Shown one piece after another: positions 1 to 8,864 of a stretch of 64,000 bases of DNA; the stretch's first letter is position 1; the number at the start of each line of letters is the position of its first letter. Source of the stretch: Pseudomonas lurida (lineage in GTDB: Bacteria; Pseudomonadota; Gammaproteobacteria; Pseudomonadales; Pseudomonadaceae); the NCBI RefSeq assembly GCF_002563895.1, contig NZ_PDJB01000001.1, positions 3,703,501-3,767,500 on the forward strand, written 5' to 3'. The notes below the pieces were generated by a model. It was not told the DNA's origin, did not search any database, and saw only the letters and a program-made list of their open reading frames with translations. A program made the translations under genes and the position numbers.

Positions 1-98
1 GTGGTGACGACAAAAAACAGCAGCAGGATAAACACCACGTCGATCAGCGACGCGAGGTTGATATCGACATTTTCCCGTTGCTTGCGGCGAAATTTCAC
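1..98 (-). CDS. exbD: ExbD/TolR-type biopolymer transport protein, N-terminal part (cut by window edge)
   Basis: Only the first 32 codons are in the window; the gene continues beyond base 1. The visible start is a short basic cytoplasmic stretch (KFRRKQRENVDINLASLID) followed by a hydrophobic helix. In ExbD/TolR this is the single N-terminal membrane anchor carrying the proton-path Asp, here in the LASLIDVVF segment. The GTG start overlaps the TGA stop of exbB by 4 bases (GTGA), so the two are translationally coupled. ExbD would work with ExbB as a proton-driven motor in the inner membrane that energises TonB- or Tol-type transport. Which system it serves cannot be read from this fragment. 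Confidence 0.85.
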   Translation of the reverse strand, partial: MKFRRKQRENVDINLASLIDVVFILLLFFVVT

Positions 99-730
99 GC
101 TTTGCCCCCAACCAGGTCCACGTCACGGTCGCCCTGTACCACTTCCACCAACTTGATGGCTTCCTGTTCCATGCCCACCACCAGTTCATCAATGCGACGC
201 TGCAGGAAACGGTGGAAGAACACCGAAGGAATACCCACCATCAGGCCCGCCGCCGTGGTGATCAGCGCCTTGGAGATCCCCCCGGCCAACACCGCCGCGT
301 TGGTGGTCATGCCCGAGCCCATGAACGAGCTGAAAATATCGATCATGCCCAGCACCGTGCCCAGCAAGCCGAGCAATGGCGCCATGGCGGCGATGGTGCC
401 GAGGGCGTTGATGTAGCGCTCCAGTTCATGGATGACGCGGGCGGCGGCTTCTTCGATACACTCCTTCATGATCTCGCGACCATGCTTGGAGTTGGCCAGG
501 CCCGCAGCAAGGATTTCACCCAGCGGGGAGTTGGCGCGCAGTTCCTTGAGTTTGTCCTTGTCCAGTTGCTTGTTCTTGATCCAGCTCCAGACCTGCCCCA
601 GCAGATGCTCGGGGGTGACGCGACTGGCGCGCAGGGTCCACAGGCGTTCGGCGACGATGCCGAGTGCGGCGATAGAGCTCATGATGATCGGCAACATCAT
701 CCAGCCGCCGGATTTGACCAATTCCCACAC
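95..730 (-). CDS. exbB: ExbB/TolQ-family proton channel protein
   Basis: A 211-residue MotA/TolQ/ExbB inner-membrane protein. The first membrane helix (WMMLPIIMSSIAALGIV) lies near the N-terminus. A long cytoplasmic region follows, then two further helices in the second half: AAMAPLLGLLGTVLGMIDIF, the conserved ExbB signature, and ALITTAAGLMVGIPSVFF. The frame is open further upstream, but the GTG at 730 is preferred because GAGGGGA stands 8 bases before it and the protein then begins MWELVKSGGW, as family members do. It is the stator partner of the adjoining exbD. The upstream neighbour comEC is about 97 bases away on the same strand. Confidence 0.9.
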   Translation of the reverse strand: MWELVKSGGWMMLPIIMSSIAALGIVAERLWTLRASRVTPEHLLGQVWSWIKNKQLDKDKLKELRANSPLGEILAAGLANSKHGREIMKECIEEAAARVIHELERYINALGTIAAMAPLLGLLGTVLGMIDIFSSFMGSGMTTNAAVLAGGISKALITTAAGLMVGIPSVFFHRFLQRRIDELVVGMEQEAIKLVEVVQGDRDVDLVGGKA

Positions 731-826
731 AGTGAATGTCCCCTCGAAAAAGTGCGCCACTTTACCATATAGGTTCGGCGGCGGGGTTCGTCGACCACCG
801 CCTCCATCGGCCATGACCACTCGCCC

Positions 827-3052
827 CTACGGTAACCGCTCGCGCCAGAACCTGCGTTGACTGCGCGCAACAACTGGCGGCGCGAAAGCCCCGAGTTGCA
901 GGCGCACGGCCCCGTGCTCGGCACTGTCATACACCTGGCTGCCCAACCGCTGGTAACGCGCCATCACCTGCGGATGGGGATGGCCGAACGCATTGCCCCG
1001 CCCCCGTGAAATAAGCACGGACTGCGGGGCAAGGCGCTCCAGGAACGCCCAGGATGAAGAACTGCGACTGCCATGGTGTGGCGCCTGCAACCAATGAGTG
1101 GGCACCGCCAGCGGTGAACCGAGCATGGCCTCTTCGGCGGCGCGGTCAATGTCACCGGTCAGCAACAAGCGCTCGCCATTGGCCTGCACCTGCAACACGC
1201 AGGACTTCGGGTTACCGGTGATAGCACCAGGCCATTGCCAGAGTTCGAACGTGACACCGTCCCAGGTCCAGCGCTCGCCACTGATACACGGCTGGGTGCC
1301 GAGCAGCGCCGGCAGACCCTCGGTTTCCCCGCCCACCACGCGTTTGATCGGCAGGCCCTTGGCTATCGCCGTCGCGCCGCCGGCATGATCGGCGTCGGCA
1401 TGGCTGAGCAGCATCAGGTCCAAGGCCCCTACCCCAAGTTTTCGCAGCGACGGCAGCACCACGCGAGCGCCCAGGTCAAAGGTTCCGGAGCGCGGGCCGG
1501 CGTCATACAGCAAGGCATGGTGACGGGTACGCAAGATCAACGCCTGCCCCTGCCCTACATCCAATTGCACCACGTCTACCTGGCCATGGGGAACCAGTTC
1601 GCGTGGCGCAAACACGGCCAGCATCAGCATCGGCCAGCCCAGCACGCGAAACGGCACGCCCTTGGGCAGCAGGAGCAACACGGCACCGAACAGGCTCACC
1701 AACCAATAGCCCATCGGCACTTCGGCCGGGATCCAGGCCGGCACCTGCGCGGCCAGCCACGCCAAGCCCTCGAACAAACCCTCCAGCGCACCGCCCGCCA
1801 GCCAGAGCAATCCTTCCCCCACAAACGGCAACGGCAGCAACGCCGTCCCCAGCAACGCCAGTGGCAACACCACCAGGCTGATCCACGGCACCGCCACAAG
1901 GTTAGCGAACGGCGCGCTCAGGCTGATAGGCAGCCCCAGCACCAGCAACACTGGAAACAACCCAATGGCAATCAACCACTGCGGCCGGGTCCACGCCTGC
2001 CACAGGCTCCATGGCCCCAGTCGTCCACCGAACGCTAGGATCAATACCGCTACCGCCGCAAATGACAGCCAGAAGCCCGGCTGCAGGCTGGCCAAGGGTT
2101 CCAGGACCAGCACCCCATTGAGTGCCAGCAGCAGCGGCCACCAGAGCCCCAGATGCCGGAAGCGCAACCGCCACAACAACACCAGGCCGACCATCACGCA
2201 GGCACGCTGCACCGGCACGCCAAACCCTGCCAGCAAGCCGTAGCCCAGCGCGGCGCTGAATGCCAGGCCACACGCCCATGGCAGCCACGGCCAGGTTCGG
2301 GGCCAGCAGCCGTAGCGTGCCAGCCCGGCGATCAACCCATAGATCAAGCCCGCCAACAAACCGATGTGCTGGCCGGAGATGACCAGCAGATGCACGGTGC
2401 CCGTGTCCTGCAACACCTGCCAATCGGCAGCGGCCAACCCGGAGCCATCCCCCAGCACCAGGGCAATCAGGCCGGCTTCCCGGCCCTGGGCATCCACCGC
2501 CATCAGGCGCTGGCGCACACTGTCGCGCCAGGCGTTGTGGGCCGGTGCCAGGCGCTCGCCGTCCTTCACCGAGCCGGTGGCGCCGATGCGCTGGGCCAGC
2601 AGCCAGGCTTCCTGGTCAAATCCGTGAAAATTCAACAGCCCGGCCGGTTGCTTGAGGGTGATTGCCAGGCGCCAGCGCTCACCACTGCGGACCGGTGGCC
2701 CGCCTCGCCAGGACACCCGGATGCGTTTGGGCAACCGGGCATTACGCGACCGGCTGTCGGTCAGGACAAAACGCACGCCCTCACCCGTCTGTTGCGGCAG
2801 CCCGGTGACCCGCCCTTCCACCCAACGTGTCTGGCCATCCAGTGCCGGCCTCAGGCGATCATCCAACGCCCACTGCGCGCTGATGCAGGCCCAACTCAGC
2901 CCCAGCAGGAAAAACGCCAACGGGTAAGTGCGAAACGGCAACAGCATCAATGCCAGCACCAATAAGGCGATCAGCCAGCCGGTAGCCGGCAATGCCGGTA
3001 AAAAGCGCAGGGTCAGCAACCCCAGCGCCAGCGCGACCATCCCTGTCCTCAT
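827..3052 (-). CDS. comEC: DNA internalization-related competence protein ComEC/Rec2
   Basis: A 741-residue polytopic inner-membrane protein thought to form the channel that takes single-stranded DNA into the cytoplasm. Residues 1-60 hold two or three membrane helices, followed by a soluble DUF4131/OB-like region (about 70-180). The Competence domain spans about 195-470 and includes the motif HLLVISGQHIGLLAG at 221-235. A metallo-beta-lactamase-like domain covers about 490-730, with the metal motif SHADADHAGG around His551. The length is typical of gammaproteobacterial ComEC. The ATG at 3052 has AAGGA upstream. An alternative ATG four codons later has AGGACAGGG just before it, so the start is slightly uncertain. 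No type IV pilus genes are nearby. Confidence 0.93.
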   Translation of the reverse strand: MRTGMVALALGLLTLRFLPALPATGWLIALLVLALMLLPFRTYPLAFFLLGLSWACISAQWALDDRLRPALDGQTRWVEGRVTGLPQQTGEGVRFVLTDSRSRNARLPKRIRVSWRGGPPVRSGERWRLAITLKQPAGLLNFHGFDQEAWLLAQRIGATGSVKDGERLAPAHNAWRDSVRQRLMAVDAQGREAGLIALVLGDGSGLAAADWQVLQDTGTVHLLVISGQHIGLLAGLIYGLIAGLARYGCWPRTWPWLPWACGLAFSAALGYGLLAGFGVPVQRACVMVGLVLLWRLRFRHLGLWWPLLLALNGVLVLEPLASLQPGFWLSFAAVAVLILAFGGRLGPWSLWQAWTRPQWLIAIGLFPVLLVLGLPISLSAPFANLVAVPWISLVVLPLALLGTALLPLPFVGEGLLWLAGGALEGLFEGLAWLAAQVPAWIPAEVPMGYWLVSLFGAVLLLLPKGVPFRVLGWPMLMLAVFAPRELVPHGQVDVVQLDVGQGQALILRTRHHALLYDAGPRSGTFDLGARVVLPSLRKLGVGALDLMLLSHADADHAGGATAIAKGLPIKRVVGGETEGLPALLGTQPCISGERWTWDGVTFELWQWPGAITGNPKSCVLQVQANGERLLLTGDIDRAAEEAMLGSPLAVPTHWLQAPHHGSRSSSSWAFLERLAPQSVLISRGRGNAFGHPHPQVMARYQRLGSQVYDSAEHGAVRLQLGAFAPPVVARSQRRFWRERLP

Positions 3053-3187
3053 GAATCATCCTTTTCAAGTGATCCACTCAGTCTTAGCCGGCTGCCCAGC
3101 AGTGCCTATGATGTTTTGTCACAAAGTCTGAATTTTCTGTTTATAGAATGCGGGCATACTTGCCCCTCGAACTGACCTGGACCCCTT

Positions 3188-3703
3188 ATGCCCCGGCGCC
3201 TATTCAAACGGTACATGCCCGACCCCAGCAGTATCCGGGAACACAAGTCATTACAGTTTCTCGGTACGTTGCTGCATGACCCGAACCTCTGGCACCTCAA
3301 CCGGCACTCGGTCGCACGCGCCATGGCCGTGGGGTTGTTCGCGGCTTTTATTCCGATTCCGTTGCAGATGCTGCTGGCGGCGGTCCTGGCGATCACAGTG
3401 CGCGGCAACATGCCCATCGCGGTCAGCCTGGTGTGGCTGACCAACCCGATTACCATGCCGGTGGTCTTCATCTGTACCTACATGACCGGCGCCTGGCTGA
3501 TGAATGTGCCACCTCGCAGCCTGCCCGATGACCTGACCTGGGAATGGATCAGCGGCCAACTCAGCACGGTATGGCAGCCATTCCTGCTGGGGTCGGTGGT
3601 GTTGGGGCTGGTGCTGGGCGCACTCGCCTACTGCCTGACCATGGGCTATTGGCGCTGGTGGGTGGCCCACCAGTGGAAAAAACGCAAACAGCGGCGCGCT
3701 TAG
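3188..3703 (+). CDS. DUF2062 domain-containing membrane protein
   Basis: 171 residues with a basic N-terminus (PRRLFKRYMPDP) and about three hydrophobic segments: AVGLFAAFIPIPLQMLLAAVL, ITMPVVFICTYMTGAW and LLGSVVLGLVLGALAYCL. The tail is strongly basic (KKRKQRRA). The pattern and the TNPITMPVV motif match DUF2062 proteins, which have no established function and are often linked to comEC in pseudomonads. It is divergent from comEC, sharing a 135-base promoter region. It converges on the downstream kinase gene so tightly that the two stop codons overlap (TAG at 3701-3703, the opposite TAA at 3700-3702). Confidence 0.85.
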   Translation: MPRRLFKRYMPDPSSIREHKSLQFLGTLLHDPNLWHLNRHSVARAMAVGLFAAFIPIPLQMLLAAVLAITVRGNMPIAVSLVWLTNPITMPVVFICTYMTGAWLMNVPPRSLPDDLTWEWISGQLSTVWQPFLLGSVVLGLVLGALAYCLTMGYWRWWVAHQWKKRKQRRA

Positions 3704-5070
3704 CAGGCCCGCAAGCGCAGGTGCACGCGCAAACCTTGCCCGGTATTTTCCGCCCACAGGCTGCCGTCCTGGCGTTGCACCGCATTGCGGGCGATGCTCA
3801 GGCCCAGGCCGAAGCCGCCATCGCCGGGGCGTGAACCGTCCAGGCGGGTGAAGGGCGCGAAGATCCGCTCCAGGTCGCCCTCATCGATCCCACCGCCCTG
3901 GTCCTCCAGCCACACATGCCAATAGTCCCCCTCGCGACGCCCATCCAGGCTGACCACGCCGCCCGCCGGCGAATGGCGGATGGCGTTGCGCAGGATGTTT
4001 TCCAGGGCCTGGGCCAACGCATTCAGGTTGCCGCGCACCCAGCACTCTGCGCCCAGCAGGCAGGGCAAGCGCGAGAACGGCCAATCGCTTTCGAAGCATG
4101 CGTTTTCGCGCAGCATGTCCCATAACGCCTGCAGCTGGATGTTTTCCTGGGGCAACGGCGCCCGCTCAGTGTCCAGCCAGGCCAGTTGCAGGCTGTCCTC
4201 CACCAGGCGCTGCATGGCGTCGATCTCACGGCCCAGCCGCTCGCGCAACTGCGCCAGGTCTTGCTCGCTGTCACAGGCCACTCGCAAGCGGCTAAGGGGT
4301 GTGCGCAGTTCATGGGACATGTCCCGCAGCAGTTGCTGCTGCAATACCACGGTGCCCTGCAGACGCTCAGACATATGGTCGAACGCCCGGCCCAGCTCGC
4401 CCAGTTCATCCTGGCGACTGGTGGCGTCGTGGGACATCCGTGTATTCAACTGGTCGGCGCGCCAGGCGTTGGCCTGCTCGCGCAATTGATTGAGGGGCAT
4501 GATCAGCAATCGATACAAGCCGATGCACAGCAGCAGGGTAAACAGGCCGGGGATCACCCCATTGGTCACCACCCGCCAGAACAGTTGATAGCGTCCCGGC
4601 ATGAAGCGCTGCGGCAACTCGATCACCAGCGAACCCGCATCGGGGTCAGCAGGAAACGGGATCTTCAGCCACGGCAGGCCTTTGACATGCCGGCTCACCG
4701 GCCAGTCCAGGCCACGCAGAAAGGTCAGGCGCTGGCTTTCCTTGTCGGTCAGCGGGTAGCTGCTCAACGACTGCAGGTCGTTGCCGATCACGCCTATCCA
4801 GGTGGTTTCACGCTTGCCCATCGCCTCCAACCACGCCTCGACGCCTGCGCTACCGCCGCGGTTCCAGGCCTGTTCGGCGCCAACCGCGTACCCCCTCAAG
4901 GTGTTACGCGCCTCGTCGGACAAGTAGGCGTTCTGCTGCTCCATGTACCGGCCCCACGACCAACTGAGCCAGATCATCAGCAGACAGAAGGCGATCAGCA
5001 GGCATGCCAGCTTCCAGAATAACGAGTGCTTGCCCGGCAGCCGTTTCAGGGGGCGCTCAAAGGCTGTCAT
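3700..5070 (-). CDS. Two-component sensor histidine kinase (HAMP-HisKA-HATPase)
   Basis: A 456-residue inner-membrane kinase. The first membrane helix is at about 19-37, a periplasmic sensor region at 40-165, the second helix at about 170-191 and HAMP at about 192-245. The HisKA phosphoacceptor is His253 in DMSHELRTPLSR. The ATPase domain has the N-box ENILRNAIRHS (357-367) and the glycine boxes DQGGGID and GFGLGLSIA. All catalytic motifs are intact. It follows the regulator gene with a 14-base overlap, the usual arrangement for a cognate pair. The short periplasmic domain resembles RstB/CpxA-like sensors, but the stimulus cannot be inferred and no symbol is given. Confidence 0.92.
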   Translation of the reverse strand: MTAFERPLKRLPGKHSLFWKLACLLIAFCLLMIWLSWSWGRYMEQQNAYLSDEARNTLRGYAVGAEQAWNRGGSAGVEAWLEAMGKRETTWIGVIGNDLQSLSSYPLTDKESQRLTFLRGLDWPVSRHVKGLPWLKIPFPADPDAGSLVIELPQRFMPGRYQLFWRVVTNGVIPGLFTLLLCIGLYRLLIMPLNQLREQANAWRADQLNTRMSHDATSRQDELGELGRAFDHMSERLQGTVVLQQQLLRDMSHELRTPLSRLRVACDSEQDLAQLRERLGREIDAMQRLVEDSLQLAWLDTERAPLPQENIQLQALWDMLRENACFESDWPFSRLPCLLGAECWVRGNLNALAQALENILRNAIRHSPAGGVVSLDGRREGDYWHVWLEDQGGGIDEGDLERIFAPFTRLDGSRPGDGGFGLGLSIARNAVQRQDGSLWAENTGQGLRVHLRLRAC

Positions 5071-5785
5071 CGAGACCGCTCAGCACATAGCCTTTGCCCC
5101 ACACTGTGCGGACTTCGCGCTCGGTGTAGCCGATGGCCTTGAGCTTGCGGCGGATCTGGCTGATGTGCATGTCGAGGCTGCGGTCATGGGGGGCATAACC
5201 GCGTTGCAACACATGCTGGTAAAGAAAGGCTTTGCTGAGGACTTCTTCGCTGTTGCGATGCAGGGTTTCCAACAGGCGGTATTCGCTGCGGGTCAGGCCG
5301 GCCCAGTGCCCCAGGTGGAAAACATCGCACAGTTCATCGTCGAAGCGCAGGGTGCGGGCGTCGTCGCGCACCGGTGCCAGGGTCGGCACCGGGCGCCGGT
5401 CGAGGGCCACCCGGCGCAGGATGGCTTCAATGCGCACACGCAATTCGATCATGCTGAACGGTTTGGGCAGGTAGTCATCGGCGCCCAGGCGAAAACCACT
5501 GATGCGATCGGCCTCGGCGCCGAGCGCGGACATCAGGATCACCGGGATCGAATGGCTCTGGCGCAGATGAGTGAGGATCGACAGGCCATCCATCCCCGGC
5601 AGCAAAATATCCATCAGCACCACGTCGAACGCTTGGTCGCGCGCCATCTGCAGGCCTTGCTGGCCGTTCTGGCACCAGGTGACATGGAAACCACAGCGGC
5701 CCAGGTGCTCATGGACATAGGCGCCCAGCACGGGGTCATCTTCGATGGTCAGGATACTGGGTAGGCCGATTGCTGCGGGATTCAT
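5057..5785 (-). CDS. OmpR-family response regulator
   Basis: A 242-residue regulator with a receiver domain (about 11-125) and a C-terminal winged-helix DNA-binding domain (about 145-238). The acidic pair is EDD at 15-17, the phosphoacceptor is Asp59 in VVLMDILLPGMDG, and the conserved Lys is in LPKPFSM. The C-terminal domain contains SEYRLLETLHRNSEEVLSK and ends with the wing strand VRTVWGKGYVL. It probably receives phosphate from the kinase encoded immediately downstream. The frame opens at a TTG 12 bases earlier, but the ATG at 5785 is the better start because the receiver fold begins soon after it. It is divergent from gacS across about 205 bases. Confidence 0.92.
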   Translation of the reverse strand: MNPAAIGLPSILTIEDDPVLGAYVHEHLGRCGFHVTWCQNGQQGLQMARDQAFDVVLMDILLPGMDGLSILTHLRQSHSIPVILMSALGAEADRISGFRLGADDYLPKPFSMIELRVRIEAILRRVALDRRPVPTLAPVRDDARTLRFDDELCDVFHLGHWAGLTRSEYRLLETLHRNSEEVLSKAFLYQHVLQRGYAPHDRSLDMHISQIRRKLKAIGYTEREVRTVWGKGYVLSGLDDSL

Positions 5786-5990
5786 TAGTATCTGCAAGTC
5801 ATTCTCAATGGCTGATTATTCAAGATTACCCCGCCGCAGGCAATCGCCACCGGGCGCCAAAGGGCGCGAAGATTGCCGTGTGTCATTAATTTGCAAGATT
5901 CCATGCCGCGCAAATGGCTACACTGCGCAGGTGCGCGGGCCGGATGCCCGAGCAATTCCGTAGATATCAATGTGGTAGCAGGAGAGTGGC

Positions 5991-8744
5991 GTGCTGACAA
6001 GAATGGGGATAAAAGGCCGCGTACTGTTGCTGACCTTATTACCGACCAGCCTGATGGCCTCGTTGCTGGGCGGCTACTTCACCTGGATGCAGCTCTCCGA
6101 ACTGCAGTCCCAATTGCTGCAACGTGGTGAGATGATCGCCGAACAGTTGGCACCGCTGGTGGCTCCCGCCCTGAGCGCGCGCAACACCGACCTGCTGGAG
6201 CGCATTGCCACCCAGTCCCTGGAACAGCCGGACGTTCGCGCCGTGTCGTTCCTCAGCCCGGACCGTGCATCCCTCGCCCACGCCGGCCCGACCATGCTCA
6301 ACCAGCCGCCCATCGGCAACAGCTCGCACCTGCTGCAGCGCACCGGCAACGACGCCACCCGTTACCTGCTGCCCGTGTTTGGCCGCCATCGCAACCTCGC
6401 CGGCGACCTGATCCCGGATGAAGCCGACCGCTTGCTGGGCTGGGTCGAGGTGGAACTGTCCCACAACGGCATGTTGCTGCGCGGCTACCGCAGCCTGTTC
6501 GCCAGCCTCTTGCTGATTGCCATCGGCCTGATCTGCACCGCGGCCCTGGCGTTACGCATCAGCCGCACGATCAATTCGCCGATCGGCCAGATCAAGCAAG
6601 CCGTGGCCCAACTCAAGGACGGCAATCTGGAAACCCGCCTTCCGCCCCTGGGCAGCCAGGAACTGGACCAGCTCGCCTCTGGCATCAACCGCATGGCCGA
6701 GACCTTGCAGAACGCCTAGGAAGAACTGCAGCACAGCATCGACCAGGCCACCGAAGACGTGCGCCAGAACCTGGAAACCATCGAGATCCAGAACATCGAG
6801 CTGGACCTGGCGCGCAAGGAGGCCCTGGAGGCCAGCCGCATCAAGTCCGAATTCCTGGCCAACATGAGCCACGAAATCCGCACGCCACTCAACGGTATCC
6901 TCGGCTTTACCCATTTGCTGCAAAAGAGCGAGCTGACCCCGCGTCAACTCGACTACCTGGGCACCATCGAAAAATCCGCCGACAACCTGCTGGGCATCAT
7001 CAACGAGATCCTCGACTTCTCGAAAATCGAAGCCGGCAAGTTGGTGCTCGACAGCATCCCGTTCAACCTGCGGGACTTGCTGCAAGACACCCTGACCATC
7101 CTCGCTCCTGCCGCGCATGCCAAGCAGTTGGAACTGGTAAGCCTGGTCTACCGTGACACGCCGCTGGCACTGGTGGGTGACCCGCTGCGCCTCAAGCAGA
7201 TCCTCACCAACCTGATCAGCAACGCGATCAAGTTCACCCGCGAAGGCACCATCGTGGCCCGGGCAATGATCGAGGACGAGCAGGAAGACAGCGTGCAATT
7301 GCGCATCAGCGTGCAGGACACCGGCATCGGCCTGTCCAGCCAGGATGTGCGCGCCCTGTTCCAGGCCTTCAGCCAGGCCGACAACTCACTGTCGCGCCAA
7401 CCCGGGGGCACAGGGTTGGGCCTGGTGATCTCCAAGCGTTTGATCGAGCAGATGGGCGGTGAAATCGGTGTCGAAAGTACGCCGGGCGAAGGCTCGGAGT
7501 TCTGGATCAGCCTGAACCTGCCCAAGACCCGTGACGATGTCGAAGACCTGCCCTCCGCGCCCCTGTTGGGCCATCGCGTGGCCGTGCTGGAAAACCACGA
7601 GCTGGCCCGCCAGGCGTTGCAACATCAACTGGAAGACTGCGGCCTGGAAGTCACGCCGTTCACCAGCCTGGAAAGCTTGACCAATGGCATCACCAGTGCC
7701 CACCAGACCGATCAGGCCATAGACCTCGCGGTCCTCGGCGTGACCGCCAATGACATCCCGCCCGAGCGCCTCAACCAGCACCTGTGGGACCTTGAGCACT
7801 TGGGCTGCAAGGTGCTGGTGCTATGCCCCACCACCGAACAGATGCTGTTCAACCAGTCGGTCCCCAACCCCAACAGCCAGTTGCAGGCCAAGCCGGCGTG
7901 TACGCGCAAACTGCGCCGGGCGCTGTCCGACCTGATCAGCCCGCGCCCGTCGCGCAGCGAACCGGGCGAGCCATTGTCCAGCCGGGCACCGCGCGTGCTG
8001 TGCGTGGACGACAACCCGGCAAACCTGCTGCTGGTACAAACCCTGCTGGAAGACATGGGCGCACGGGTGCGCGCCGTGGAAAGCGGTTATGCGGCCGTCG
8101 ACGCGGTAAAACAGGACACTTTCGACCTGGTGCTGATGGACGTGCAGATGCCCGGCATGGACGGCCGCCAGAGCACCGAGGCGATCCGCCAGTGGGAGAG
8201 CGAACGCAGCGGTACGCCACTGCCGGTCGTCGCCCTCACCGCCCACGCCATGGCGAACGAAAAACGCGCCTTGCTGCAAAGCGGCATGGACGACTACCTG
8301 ACCAAACCCATCAGCGAACGGCAACTGGCCCAAGTGGTGCTGAAGTGGACCGGCCTGGCCCTGCGCAACCAAGGCCCGGAACGCGCCACCGACGGCCTCG
8401 GCCCCGGCGTGCAGCTTCCGGTGCTCGACCACGAGGAGGGGCTGCGCCTGGCGGCCGGCAAGGCAGACCTGGCAGCGGATATGCTAGCGATGCTACTGGC
8501 TTCCCTGGAGGCCGATCGCCTGGCCATCACCCTCGCCCGTGATGCCAAAGACAACAACGCCCTGATCGAGCGCGTGCACCGCCTGCATGGTGCGACCCGT
8601 TACTGCGGCGTGCCGCAATTGCGGGCCGCCTGCCACCGCGCCGAAACCCTGCTCAAGCAGGACGACGCCAAGGCCGTGCAGGCGCTGGACGAACTGGACA
8701 TGGCCATTGCCCGACTCGCCAGTGAAGCGCGGGTCAACGCCTAA
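5991..8744 (+). pseudogene. gacS: GacS hybrid sensor kinase gene, interrupted by an in-frame amber codon
   Basis: The 918-codon frame encodes the global sensor kinase of the Gac/Rsm pathway, which phosphorylates GacA and so drives RsmY/RsmZ-type small RNAs. The GTG start at 5991 has AGGAG 7 bases upstream. Domains by codon: first membrane helix 11-31, periplasmic loop to about 165, second helix 168-189, HAMP 190-242, HisKA His294 (MSHEIRTPLNG), ATPase about 340-510, receiver Asp717 and HPt His863. These numbers equal those known for fluorescent Pseudomonas GacS. Codon 243 is TAG, where relatives read Gln (CAG). Everything downstream stays in frame without other damage. The following ldhA gene is the expected neighbour. 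Translation should yield a 242-residue membrane stub without kinase activity. Confidence 0.93.
6717..6719 (+). other. Premature amber codon inside gacS
   Basis: The reading frame runs ATG GCC GAG ACC TTG CAG AAC GCC TAG GAA GAA CTG. The normal family sequence in this linker after HAMP is QNAQEELQHSIDQA, so one C-to-T transition in CAG accounts for the stop. The change creates the hexamer CCTAGG at 6715-6720. Confidence 0.9.
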
Positions 8745-8864
8745 TTTTGCACAGGAACAGGCTCCTGCGGCGCGCCGGCGTGTCAGGTCACCGCATCGCG
8801 CGCCAAGCACGCCCGCTCATCACAAGCGCCTGTTCCTTCATGAGTAATTGCAGGGAGCCTTTCA

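Noticed and set aside
6717..6719. The gacS amber codon as programmed readthrough or pyrrolysine
   Set aside because: Pseudomonads do not use pyrrolysine, no special downstream element is visible, and relatives simply carry CAG at this codon.
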